The notes beneath the pieces are model-generated. The model did no database searches. It was not told the DNA's origin and saw only the letters and a list, made by a program, of their open reading frames with translations. The translations under genes were made by a program, and so were the position numbers. Positions 28,701 through 39,855 of a stretch of DNA of 64,000 nt are shown here, one piece after another. The stretch's first letter is position 1, and each line of letters starts with the position of its first letter. Source of the stretch: Oryzias latipes (Eukaryota; Chordata; Actinopteri; Beloniformes; Adrianichthyidae); NCBI RefSeq assembly GCF_002234675.1, contig NC_019867.2:18322184-18386183 (forward strand). Reading direction: 5' to 3'.

Positions 28701-31700
28701 TCTGCTGACTGATAACAGCACCATGGTCTCGCAGCTGGACAGCGAGCTTGAGAAGGAAAGCATTAGCAGGTGTGTGCAGCTGGCAAAGGAGAGGGAAGAA
28801 ATCGAGAGGGACTTGAAGAAGTATGCTGCTGATCAAAGACGCCGCAGAGGGAAAGAGGAGCATCAGGCTCCCAAACTTGACAGCCCTCGAGGCCACGAGC
28901 CAAAGTCAGAGGAAGAGCCTGTGTGGAAACCGCAAGATGTTGCTATCAGACAGAAAAACCTGTCCTCAGGGGTCACAAGTCGAGTCTCGGACTATAGGAA
29001 GGCATGCTACTTTGGCAACACAAGCAGTCCCCTGGACCGAGTCCCAACCTCTCGCATTCAGTGGGACATTAGCCCAGTTACTTCTGTCCCCAGCCTCATC
29101 CAAAAGTCTCACCAGACAACATCAGAAACTACAGATGATTCTCCTGGTGAGGATTCCTCGCGTTCTCCTGTCACCCAAAACACATCCTTGCCTCTGCTGT
29201 CCCCTGACGCCACCTCTGAAAACTACACCCTCTGTTTGGAAAAAGCCGACTCATCATCGACTCCTCAGAGAAACCCACCTGAGCACACAATGTCCAACTC
29301 TGAGCACAGGGGGGCACCTGTTCCTGAATCCTCTAGACTCTGGGAGTTAGAACCCAGCAGTGCCTTGGTTACCAAAAATGACAGTTCAGCATCTGCATCC
29401 TGTGATAAGACTGAAAAAAGTGCTGAAGCAGACACAAGAGATCCCTCTGGTTATCCCACATTAAAATATGAGCATCATGAAGTAGCACTGAGGGCCAAAG
29501 AGGGAGAAACTTATTCTGAGCTGGAGCGAGAAGGTAACCGAGCGCGCTCCCGAAAGAGCGACAAATGCCTCTTTTCCGAAAGTCCCACTCCCATTTCAAC
29601 TTTAACTCTTGTAGAAGAGGTGGAGAGTGACCAGTCTCAGTTATCTGTGCCCAGAATATCAGATTCCTTCAAATCCAAGCCTGCAGTCCCATCTCCCAAA
29701 ATTTCCCCAGTCCAGACAAGTGCAATTCTAGAATACTTGAGTCTTCCTGGATTCATTGAAATGAGTGTGGATGAGCCTGTGGAGGAAGCTCAAGTCACAG
29801 ACTCTGCTGGACAAAGTTTGGAGCTTAAACGAAACGAATCTGTCGTGGCTAAGCCTGACGTAGTCCCGAAAAACTGGGAGGTACATGTTAATGAGAAGCC
29901 AGAAAGAGTGTCAAGCAAAGAGCAAACCCATTGTGTGAGTGCTGCAGAGTCCAGTCAAACTCAAAGCAGAAGTGCTTCCCATGTGGAGACCAGAGTGAAA
30001 TTCCCCGATGACACAAGAGCATCCTCATCTGGTTTGGAAAAAACAAGCAAGCAGCTCTATGCTGAAAAAACTAGAATTAGAGCAGCGAATGCTAGTGCTG
30101 ACCGGCCCGAATCCAGACTTGGATCCAGATCAGCTCACACCTTGTTGAGTGCAGCTAAAGGAATGGCAGACATTGTGTCCAAACACTCTGAAGGTTTTGC
30201 AGACAGCAGGGAGTTTTCATCAGATCAATCCCAAAGACAAGCTTCTCAAGGGAGCAGGACTAACAACATTGTTTCACGTATAACTCAAGTTCCTGTGCCG
30301 TTTTTAAAGAAGTCCTTCAGCCTGGGCCCCTGCAGGACTCTCTCTGGACATCCACGTCCTTTCCTGAAAAAATCCATCAGTTTAGGATCACAGAGGTGGG
30401 AACACTTTGAGACCCCGAGAACGTACATTTCAGAAAGGTGCTACTGGGATGAATTCCCAAATCCAGATGTCAGGGTGAAGTCCCACAGCTTAGGCCGCAC
30501 GCCATCGTCCCTCCCCATGCCAGGCCCCTCCTGGAGGGAATATATCCCCCTCAGGCGTCCCAGTATGGGGAGCTTGGAGAGGCCTCATCATGCTCACAGA
30601 TCTTTTGCTAGTCCTTCTTACCTCAGTCCTTCGATGTATCCACCCCATCCAACCTCAGTCTCTCCCATGCTGGAACCCTGTGATCCACGCCGGCAAGCCG
30701 CTGTTTTCCCAGAATCCTCTAGATGGTCTCCGTCTTACCCAGAAGCCTTCAGGCCGCCTCAGCATCCGTATGTCCACATGCCCGCCTCCATTCCTGTTCC
30801 CAGTTACCAGCATTGGCCTGGATCTAGAGGGGAAAGCTTGAGACCTTTTGACTCCAGGAGGGGCCCTCCAAGGTCCTACCTGCCAAGGGGCATCAGCTGG
30901 CCCTCCCCATACTACACCCCCTCCCCACACAGGGAGGGAGATAGCTACAGGCAGCCTGACAGGATGATGAGCCGGGGCGGGGACCCTGATATCAGGGATG
31001 GGGGGAGGGCCAGTTACGCTAGTCAAAGTAGTGGCAGAGGCAGTGCCGGTTTCTTCAGACAGTCCCTGTCCATGACCCCCACTCTGCTCAGCTCGCCAGA
31101 AACCACGGAGGAGAATGAGCGGCACAGAGCTGAGATGGAGCCGCCCGAGAGGAGAGTGAAAAGGTGAAACACCACCACACCTGGAACGATCCACACACTC
31201 GAAAAGCCCTCTGCAGATGGATTTGTTGATGTTGCCAAAAATAACACACACCCATGTTCTGTTTATGTGTCTGTTGTCTGACCACTGCTTTTGTGTATCT
31301 CATTAGAAGGAACACATCAGTAGATGAGAGTTATGAGTGGGATTCTGCTGATGCCTGTGTGGACTCAGAGGTCCTGGAGGCCACGCAGTTTGATCAGATG
31401 GGTCTGTGGCGCAGCAGGGGGGCGACAAGGTATGATCAAGCTGGTGGCCTCCAGGATCAGAGACAAAGAGGTGACTATTTGACATTCTCAGTGTTTTTTT
31501 TGCGTTAAGTTTCCTTTGGCATGAGTTGTGATTGTAATGCCTGATGTAACCGTGCTGCATGTGTCCTTAGTGCCACGTTTGTGTCAGCTTGTCCCACGAC
31601 ATTCCCATGCACACCTTTCATGTCCCTGATTCCACCCTTCCAGGCCCGTCTTCCCCAGTCAGCCCGCCAGTTTTCCACCCTCCTCGCTGCAAGTACAGCC

Positions 31701-31831
31701 GCTCACTAAGTGAAGCGCGCTTCAATGCTCTCCGCCTGGAGTACCAAGAGTACAGGCGGGCTCAAGAGTCCATCTGTTCCCATGAGCCCGACCGTGACTC
31801 AGACTCTGACTCCAGCTCAGCGCTGCTCTAA
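10774..31831 (+). CDS. igsf9a: Immunoglobulin superfamily member 9 (turtle homolog A)
   Basis: A type I neuronal adhesion receptor (Dasm1/turtle family) that shapes dendrites and synapses. Twenty coding exons: 10774-10834, 12786-12992, 23254-23400, 24332-24483, 24616-24733, 24924-25065, 25418-25563, 25658-25800, 25907-26047, 26132-26248, 26329-26479, 26589-26700, 26782-26957, 27042-27280, 27355-27439, 27509-27679, 27821-27857, 27960-31163, 31307-31470, 31644-31831. All phases join, giving 1966 residues. A signal peptide (AVTTAVAICLLC) is followed by five Ig domains (about 21-138, 139-228, 229-324, 325-419, 420-508), two FN3 domains (509-604, 605-712), a membrane segment near 731-756 and an RRQRRRRKRRQ stop-transfer. 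Matches to IGSF9 include EYLSLPGF, RRNTSVDESYEWDS and a final LL (human ends TLL). The tail is over 1,200 residues, far longer than in human IGSF9. Start ATG lies in GCCATGG context. The symbol igsf9a rests on these C-terminal matches. Confidence 0.93.
14679..14869 (+). mobile_element. tRNA-derived SINE
   Basis: It shows pol-III box A (TGGTGCAGCGGTAGG) and box B (GGTTCGATTCT) about 35 bases apart. The body has GTGTGTGAATGTGTTTGACTGG, and the 3' end is AAAAGCGCTATACAAGTA. The tail is of the type shared by many fish SINEs and their partner LINEs. Confidence 0.7.
15164..16228. mobile_element. piggyBac-like MITE, interrupted by a hAT
   Basis: The terminal inverted repeats are CCCTTGTGCTATCCTA and TAGGATAGCACAAGGG. 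Without the nested element and one target duplicate it is about 203 bp, like the intact copy at 33665-33866. Ends of CCC...GGG type with TTAA-like flanks (TTAT left, TTAA right) suggest piggyBac-mediated movement. No transposase is encoded. Confidence 0.85.
15214..16067. mobile_element. Non-autonomous hAT element nested in a MITE
   Basis: The 854-bp element has perfect 15-bp terminal inverted repeats (CAGTGTTTTTCAACC and GGTTGAAAAACACTG). It is flanked by a perfect 8-bp target duplication ATCTAGAC (15206-15213 and 16068-16075). The subterminal DNA repeats a GGCACAC word many times near both ends, as in hAT transposase-binding regions. The interior encodes no recognisable transposase. It sits within the MITE at 15164-16228, so it is younger than that MITE. 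Confidence 0.9.
18283..18440. repeat. Interspersed repeat fragment, probably a LINE tail
   Basis: It opens with AGATAAGATAAGATATTC and then TTTATTGATCCCAAGTTGGG, wording common at the 3' ends of many teleost non-LTR copies, here probably on the opposite strand. No coding part is left. The clade cannot be told. Confidence 0.45.
18995..19010. repeat. G16 homopolymer in a purine-rich tract
   Basis: An uninterrupted run of 16 G follows a GA/G-rich stretch from about 18950. Shorter runs (G10-G11) lie at about 18496 and 20114. These can form G-quadruplexes, but are also prone to sequencing error in length. Confidence 0.7.
23864..24107. mobile_element. AT-rich MITE in igsf9a intron 3
   Basis: The ends ACAAAGCAAAAACAAG and CCGTGTTTGCAGT are roughly inverted. 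The interior words (AAGTAAGAAATGGGGTAAG, CTTGATAAGATTATTTTTA) match the class seen at 8918-9135. It is non-coding. Confidence 0.5.
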
Positions 31832-33338
31832 CATCTGAACTCGGTCCGTTGCTGTGCCAACCCTCACGGTTCCGTCTTTGCTTTCTCCTTTCATTTCTCT
31901 TTTCCTCTCTCACTTCTCACATGCCTGAATCCTTTTCCTGCTTGCAGCTGTGCCTGCTGTGACTTCGTGAATGCTTGTTTTGCTTCTTTTATAGTCTAAA
32001 CTACTGTGTTTTAATGTTTTCTTTTTTTTAATGATCTGCTTTTTTCTCTCGCAGGCTCATCCAAGAAAGACTCTAAAAAGCAGTCATAACAAAGAGAAAA
32101 GGCACTGCAGTCCTGCACACTGGAAACCTTGGAAGCGTTAATCCTCAGTTACACTGGTTTGAGTTCTTCCTGCACTTGTTCTACTTGGTTATACATAAGG
32201 AAACAGGAAAGATATTCATCTTTTTTGTCTAAAGTGCAGCTGCTGTATTTTACATTGTTACACCATGACAATCAAAAATTAAAGAAAGAAAAAAATCAAA
32301 AAAGTCCTATAAAGAAAATAAATTGAGCTACAGTACCAACAAGATATTAAGATCTTGCTTCAAATCTTTTTTTATCCAACAGTTCATTTTTCACATTTAT
32401 TAAGCTCTGCTAATAATAATTAAAATTAAATTAAAAACAAAAAGTTATCCCTCTAATTGTGCCTGGGATTCAAACTCCTGATACAACACTGGTTAAATTG
32501 TAGAACTCTAACTTTTCATTAAAAAAACTAAAACCATAGCCTAATACAGAACTCTGCTGCATCAATCAGTTTAGTTTATAGTTTTATGTGTTCATTAGCA
32601 GCTTTGATTTACCTGCTTGTTGCTTAAATGTCACACCTGTTCTGCTCTGCACGCCTCTCTGTATCTGTTCAAAGTGTAAAGTTAAAATATAGTTTAAGAT
32701 GAAATAATTTGCTGCTGCTGTAAGTCTCTCATTATCGCTCCAAGACATAACAAATACAACTTCACTTCACCTGATTCGGTCAAACGTTTACTCTCTGGTT
32801 AAGACATTTTCCGTGGAAAACTTGATGAAATAAAAATTTGCCTTACTTTACACCTTCTCTGTGAACTAGAACCGAACAGCAGGAAAATAATCCATCAGAA
32901 AAAGCTGCAATCAATCAAATCTGATCAGAAATCATCAAACCCCCTTTTACATGTCTATGTATTTATTGAGATAAATGATGATATGCAACATTGTTTACAA
33001 GTCACGTTGTGATATAAAGGTAACACTGTGAATTTTCATCCGCTTCTTGTTATGTAATTAAAAAAGGATGATATAAATTCTGTGCCCATTAACCTGCTGT
33101 ATATAGTTTTTTTACTGATGAGTAACAGAAACTGCTTTTATACATCAACACAAAGTTTGTCATTTATGCTGAACTTTGAAGCTGGAGTCATCGTTTGTAT
33201 TTCTACTGTTCCTCAGATGAAACCTTCATGTGGAGTGAGGGCGTGTTTTCTCATGACAGCTTTGTATAAAGTGAAAAAAATTTATAAGTGACTTCCTTGT
33301 TGTTTTTGTCATTTTTATATGTTTATAAGGAATAAATT
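31832..33338 (+). other. igsf9a: igsf9a 3' untranslated region
   Basis: No other gene is found after the stop codon. AATAAA signals on the plus strand lie at 32317-32322 and 33331-33336. The second is followed closely by TTGTTACATTCTG and T-rich DNA, a plausible distal poly(A) site. Confidence 0.5.
32055..32089 (+). other. igsf9a: Possible alternative last coding exon of igsf9a
   Basis: An acceptor (TTTTTTCTCTCGCAG) precedes an open segment that, joined in phase to the exon ending at 31470, reads GSSKKDSKKQS and stops at TAA. This would replace exon 20 and its SALL C-terminus with a short lysine-rich end. It could instead be part of the 3' untranslated region. Phase and splice-site quality are the only support. 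Confidence 0.35.
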
Positions 33339-33664
33339 GTTACATTCTGAATTCATATCTTGTTTTTTTTAAGCCTGTGAATGCATTTTTCTTCACTAAT
33401 TGAGTGAAAGATTGTGTTTTTTATTTGCATAAATTAAAGGAACTAACTAAAATATACTTTTATCTGAATAACAATGAGTAGTATGTATTTTAAAACTTTT
33501 TAAAATAGTTTATTTTGCTTTTTTCTGTCCAATTAACATATATATGCTGCTGCTTATCCTGACCACGGACACCTGAGTTTTCTTCAGGTTTTCAAAATAA
33601 TTTAAGTTAAAATTTGAAATTTGCCTTTTCAGTATGATATTTTGATAATCAAACATGTTAATAT

Positions 33665-33866
33665 CCCTTGTGCTATCTTAGATGACCCCACCCTTACATT
33701 GACGTGTTCTCCCTACCATGACAAAGGTGGATAAAGGTGGAAAGATTTCATGTAATCCATGGACACCAGTGAAGATCACAAATCATTGAAGAAAAAAGGT
33801 TCAGCGCACTGTCTGGGTCTAGATGACCCAACTCCCAATGTTAAAGTGTCTAGGATAGCACAAGGG
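33665..33866. mobile_element. Intact piggyBac-like MITE, 202 bp
   Basis: The ends are CCCTTGTGCTATCTTA and TAGGATAGCACAAGGG, with flanking ATAT on both sides (33661-33664 and 33867-33870). It lies between the convergent igsf9a and es1-like genes. It is the best reference copy of the family seen four times in this window. Confidence 0.9.
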
Positions 33867-33870
33867 ATAT

Positions 33871-34577
33871 GTGAGACACATACCTAAGAAAAAGAAAAAC
33901 ACCAACAAGCACTTATTTTTTCATTCAGATTTACCTCATTGTTTTTGTTGTGGTAATAAAATAAGTGGCTGTATTTGTTTTGCCTTTTTTTTTTCACTGA
34001 TAAAAGCCTAGAAACAAAATCACGCTGGAGCGAATGACATGTTACTGTCACAGCTGTCAGAAATGAGCTGGTGTATTAACAGTTTAGTGTGAATGCACAA
34101 ACTGTCCCCCTCCCTTATTTCAACATAACCTCCTCCACTCAAGAACAGAAGCTTTAGCACCAAACTTTATTTTCCAAAGATGTAATGCTTCGATTGCATC
34201 TTTGACATAGTTTATCCTGGGTTTTGTTTTTCATATTCGTCCACCTTTTTGCTGTTTCACCACAGAAAAATAGAAGAAACCACTAATTCTGAGCAGCATG
34301 TGGTGATTTACAGGCTTGACTTACTCCTAAGAAGAAGTGTTCTTGGCCTGTCATGACCAGCAACCGAACATTCGAGTCACAGATGACAAAGAAAAGGATC
34401 CATAACCCCCTGCTTAGGCATAGGATTTCCCCTTCAAAACAGGTCATTGTGTTAATCAATAATCACACAAAAGCTGTGTTTCTTTTTCTAAAGCATCTTT
34501 ATTATTTCAGGTGAGACTTCCTCTCAGTATTGGGTGAATGCTGAACATTCACTAATCTCCAGGCTTCAAACATCGCC
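33871..34577. other. Intergenic / 3' flank of es1-like gene
   Basis: Non-coding DNA between two convergent genes. A minus-strand AATAAA (read as TTTATT, near 34498-34503) falls about 75 bases downstream of the es1-like stop codon and could be its poly(A) signal. Confidence 0.45.
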
Positions 34578-37363
34578 TCACTTGGTGGACAGACGCATCA
34601 CATGTTTGACCATATTTCCAATCCCATCAAAGATGTAGTGATAGTGATAATCTGTCTCCCACATGAAGGACGGAGTGCTGACCACTTTGTTCTTCTCGTC
34701 CACATAGGCTTCGTAAAGGAGAGGGGTTAAGGGAAATATGTTTTATGAGATCCCCAGATGAGATGAATGCATGGTGTAAGTATGAGGTGACGGAAAGGAT
34801 ATGTATGGCTCGCGGACATTGTGGCGTGCGCCCATGGCTTTCACAGTCTGCACCATGTTGGTGTTGGGCCAGTTCCCCCAGCGGGTGTTTTCATCACGCT
34901 CGTAGCCCATGGTCACCTCAATGCTTGGCAGCGCGCGGCAGGCCAGCACAGAGGCCATGCTGGCCAGTCTGAAACAGGCGTGAAGACCAAAAACAACAAC
35001 AACAAAAATTCCTCTTATTTAGTCACAATAACAAACACAAACCAAACCAGAGCCTGACAAGAGAGATTCAGAGCCTGAAAACCTCTCTGCAAAAGCACTG
35101 ATTTCACATCTATTTTGTTCTTTAGCAAGCTGAAAGCAGACATTCTCAACTGCCTGTTATTACAAAGTATTATGTGAAACCATGGGACAATCATTTAGCA
35201 GTTATTCTATTTTAAAAATCTACTCCTCTTGTGATAGAAAGTCATTCTGCATGGAACCCTCTCTGATGAAATGCTAATTCCAGACAGCAGCCTGACACGA
35301 GACTTTTCTGAGTTCATAAGGAATCAAAGAATTCGAAGATAGAATGATGGATTCAGAAACTATATTTGTTATTGCAGCCATTTAGAGGGAAATGTTTACT
35401 TTTTATTTTACAGATAACGCGGAGGCATTACAGTAGTTTTTTACACAGGCCTGAAGAGTAATATTTGTCTTATTCTGCAAATGCAGCAACACTGAGCTGA
35501 TTATGTTTATTCTCCAAAAAATGTTTTACAAAATAAAATAAAAACCTCACTGCAGAGATGCTGAAAGAGCCAAAGGAAAAAACACAATTGGATGTATAAA
35601 CCCAGTTTTGTATTTATTAGTTACAGTCCATATATACTAAAAAAAACAAACAACTTTTGATGCTTCTGACTTTTTTGGGGGCTTTATTAAAAGTATGGGA
35701 GGATTATTTTCTTTAAATGTGGGGTAGAGGTCACAACGCCTTTTAACCTGATACGGATACTGCTTCTTTGTTTCATCCTCAACCTCGAGCTCAACTCTTT
35801 AACTCCGGTAATCCCACTTCTTCTGCCACCTGGAATCTTCTTTCTTTCACCTGACACTCTGTGTCCTCTAACCTGACCTTGTCACTGGCGTCCCTCATCG
35901 CCTTCTTCATCTATCCCAGAAAAGCCATTTTGCAACAGAGACCATTTGTGCTGCTACCTTTGTCCAGCCACGCCTTCTTTAGAGGATTTGCCTGGAAAAA
36001 CTACTTTCCTGTTGTCCAAACTGAGCTTAAGACTGTCTAAACTATTTTTACTGCACCTGTCCTTCCTGCTGTCTGCTGCCAGAAAGAAGACTTTAACCCC
36101 ACAACTTCAAGAAGCAGCGCATAGAAGAATCCCTGTTTCCCTAAACAAACCCTTTAGTTCAGCAAAATGCATAACAAAATTCACATATTGTGCAGAGAAG
36201 CGTTTTTTTTAAACAAGAACATTTTATCTGGCATCCAATTATTATGAAAAAATTAAAAATGTCTAATTTAAAACTATTTCTACATTCGCACATTTAAAAT
36301 CAAAGAAGGAAAGTAGCTTTTTTCATTGAAATTATTCAATAATGAACCATGCACCTCTTTGCTTGTCACTTCCAGCTGCTTCTCTGGTGTCTTCAGAAAC
36401 ACGTGGTGAAATTTGCCTCACGATTGACTGTCAATTGAGGTTGTTTTCAGGCATTTATTAAGTCAGCAGCACCTTACTCTTACATACCCGATAGGTTTCC
36501 GTGAACGGTGGAAGTCCTTCAGCACCCTTTCCACATCATTATGCAGCTTAAAGTCTTTGCCATCCTTCATAAAAGAGGATCTGAAGAGTCAAGATACATC
36601 CATTAGTCTTAGTTCTTTGCGTTCAGTCACACCAGCTTTTACCTTTGTGTGTTTTCAGTCTTTTTTTTTTTGTGGTTATGTTCCTCACAGATTCTTAGTG
36701 ATGCCGTAGCCTCCAGGGAAGATGACGGCATCAAAGCTGCTGGCATCCAGGGAAGACAGGTCCTGCATTTGCATCTTTCCCTGCCCGTGGCTGAAGCGCG
36801 CTGACTCAATCATCATGTTCCTGTTTATCAGTCAAACATGACCAAAAGTAGTTCCAGTCAAGTTGAATATCAAAACTATGACATTAGGGAAGAACAGAGC
36901 TCTTCTTAAGCGTGTCAAATGAGTGGCTCCAACCTGTTCTCCCCAGAAGCTGGTTGCTTTTTCATGTGGTCCATCACGTTCATCTGCTGTTGATTTGGGG
37001 CAAAAATCTGGAAGCGAGCGCCATTTCTGCTCAGGTGGTACATGGTGCTAAACACAAGTGTTTCCAGTTATGGTCATTCACTGGTGTACAAAACTTTCCT
37101 GATCTTCTCATACTCACTACACGCCCTCATGGACGTCAGTTCCATCCCACCATCCGCATCCAGAGAAAACCTAGAGTATAAGGAGAAATTCCAGCAATGT
37201 GTGCCATGATCTCATTACTGATCTCACAAAGTTCTGCTTAACCTACCACAGCGACATTGGTGTTTCCCCAGTTGCCATAGTCACCCTGGTGAACAAAGCA
37301 GGCAGGCTGGCGGAAAAAAACAGCCAGTGTTTGTTTAGAAAGCAAAGCCCTGGTTCCCAACAT
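34578..37363 (-). CDS. ES1/GATD3-like mitochondrial protein
   Basis: Seven exons (transcript order 37247-37363, 37118-37170, 36934-37047, 36689-36820, 36488-36580, 34803-34968, 34578-34712) join in phase to 269 residues, near the usual 268 of human GATD3. It is a DJ-1/PfpI-superfamily glutamine-amidotransferase-like protein (ElbB/ES1 family). The arginine- and alanine-rich N-terminus fits a mitochondrial presequence. Family landmarks are [59 protein letters not shown] and VVSTPSFM. In human the segment KPIGLCCIAPVLAAR holds a conserved cysteine pair; here it reads [15 protein letters not shown], so that pair is missing. Together with WETDYHYHY and other changes this suggests a divergent paralog rather than the main es1. 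The last intron has AT-AC ends of U12 type. The role is unknown; zebrafish ES1 enlarges cone mitochondria. Confidence 0.85.
34713..34802 (-). other. Predicted U12-type AT-AC intron (90 nt)
   Basis: On the minus strand the exon ends ...GAGCCATAC, and the intron starts ATATCCTTT, the exact 9-base U12 AT-AC donor consensus. Near the other end lies TTCCCTTAAC (34726-34735), close to the U12 branch site TTCCTTAAC, with the branch A about 14 nt from the acceptor TTTAC. Joining gives [17 protein letters not shown], in register with human CVKEVVEAHVDQKNKVV. No GT donor that keeps this register is available. Confidence 0.85.
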
Positions 37364-37942
37364 GGTTCTGCTTTGGTCTCACGGCTTTGAGAGGAGAAAT
37401 GAAACGTTGGAGTTTCTCACAGAGCTTTCCACGACCTCTGATAGTCCTGATATTGATCCGAGTGAAGCGGCCTGTATATATACCTCCATAGTGCAGCCAA
37501 AGTGACGTGGCCACGTAAGACCATTGTCTTATCACACCTGCACTTGTTTCCCCACTGAACTCCCTTACCTACGCCATTACCGCCTTCACCGCTCCCCTAA
37601 TCAACTTATTTAACCACAGAGGGACGCCTCCTGACAAATCCAATCAATATCTTTGTTTGCCTTTGATCTTCATGGGATTTGCTGGTGGAGAAATTGTGTT
37701 CAATGTTTAAAGCAGCTGAGTGACATTCCATATGCCCTTTAAAGTCCATTAGATTGTAAGGCTCTTACTCTCTAGTAATGCCATGTAGCGTCTAGACGGT
37801 GAACCCAGAAATATCCTTGGCAGATGGAAAAGACAGATCAAATTTAAAGGCTTCAGTTAGTTAGTGGAAGGCTGACATTTGGTTAAACTCCTGGACGCCT
37901 CAGTGGGATGTAAACCAGCAGGACGCAAAATATGACTTTGAC
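37364..37942. other. 5' flank of es1-like gene; no coding sequence
   Basis: This holds the likely promoter of the es1-like gene, but no TATA box or other clear motif stands out. It runs into the 3' flank of tmem127, so the two minus-strand genes are in tandem. Confidence 0.4.
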
Positions 37943-38971
37943 TTTATTAGAATCAGTTGATGTAAGCAATCAATATGTACATACTGCTGACAGTATAGCA
38001 AAGATTAATAGTGGAAAAATGTTGTAAAACCAACTCGAAACACATTAGCCACAATTCCAAGTCTGAACTAAGTGAGAAGATTTGGGCTGAAACGTAAAAA
38101 TTGCACACTAAAGAACTCATGCATGGGTACAACATGATGGATCCAACACACAGTCACAAAATACAAATAAGAACAATTCAAAGACAAAAAATAAAAAACA
38201 AAATAACCTTACATACTCATCCTGCAAACACTTTTCTTGGGCATCTCCCTTTCTTTACGCCCCCACCTTACAACAAAAACACCCACCCGGGCTGTTTTTT
38301 TTTCCTTAAACGCCCAAAATCTCACCCCCCCACCAAAAAGCACAGAATAAAAGACACAGAATATAACCATAGACAAATGTCTACAAAGCAAAAGAACAAT
38401 CAAAGACAAAAAGAAAAGTATGTGCAATAAATAGGGTCAATTTTCATAAAAATAAAAATTTAAAACAATCTCGTCAGTGTACAGATGAATTTGCATCTAT
38501 GGTGCATCTAAAAATAAATCATACATATGACAAGCACATCAAATGAAATCTAAATGCTGCTTAGCAAAGCTCCATCTTTCTCCAATTACATCAACAATCT
38601 GCTAAGAGCCAGTGTGGCTTTGGCTGCATCATCAAAATCTTAGGGAGTACTGGTTTGCACTCATTGCTTTTTTTTTTAATTTTACATGTAAAGACTAAAT
38701 TCTGCAAGTCATTTAAATGCAGATATTTAACCAACCCCATGTTGAAATGAAGAATTCCCTTCTAAATGTCTATCACCACCAAATAAAAGCGTTCATGCAC
38801 CTCAGCACTTTCATTGAATGAATCTGTGCACTAAAGGTACACAAACTGTTTTCGTTGCCAAGAATATTTGCAGAGATATTCATTTGATAAAGAATGTGGT
38901 TTGCGGGTCAAGCAAACAGCTGTGCAGAGAGGAAAGACAACCCAAGGCCATGTCGCCGCTTTTTGCTGGCA
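37943..38971 (-). other. tmem127: Likely tmem127 3' untranslated region
   Basis: About 1 kb without coding potential follows the tmem127 stop on the minus strand. A minus-strand AATAAA (TTTATT at 37943-37948 on plus) gives a plausible end. Small open frames here are not gene-like. Confidence 0.45.

Positions 38972-39855
<884 letters not shown>

Noticed and set aside
30655-31251. 198-residue minus-strand open frame
   Set aside because: It is antisense to the GC-rich igsf9a tail exon and has no independent support.
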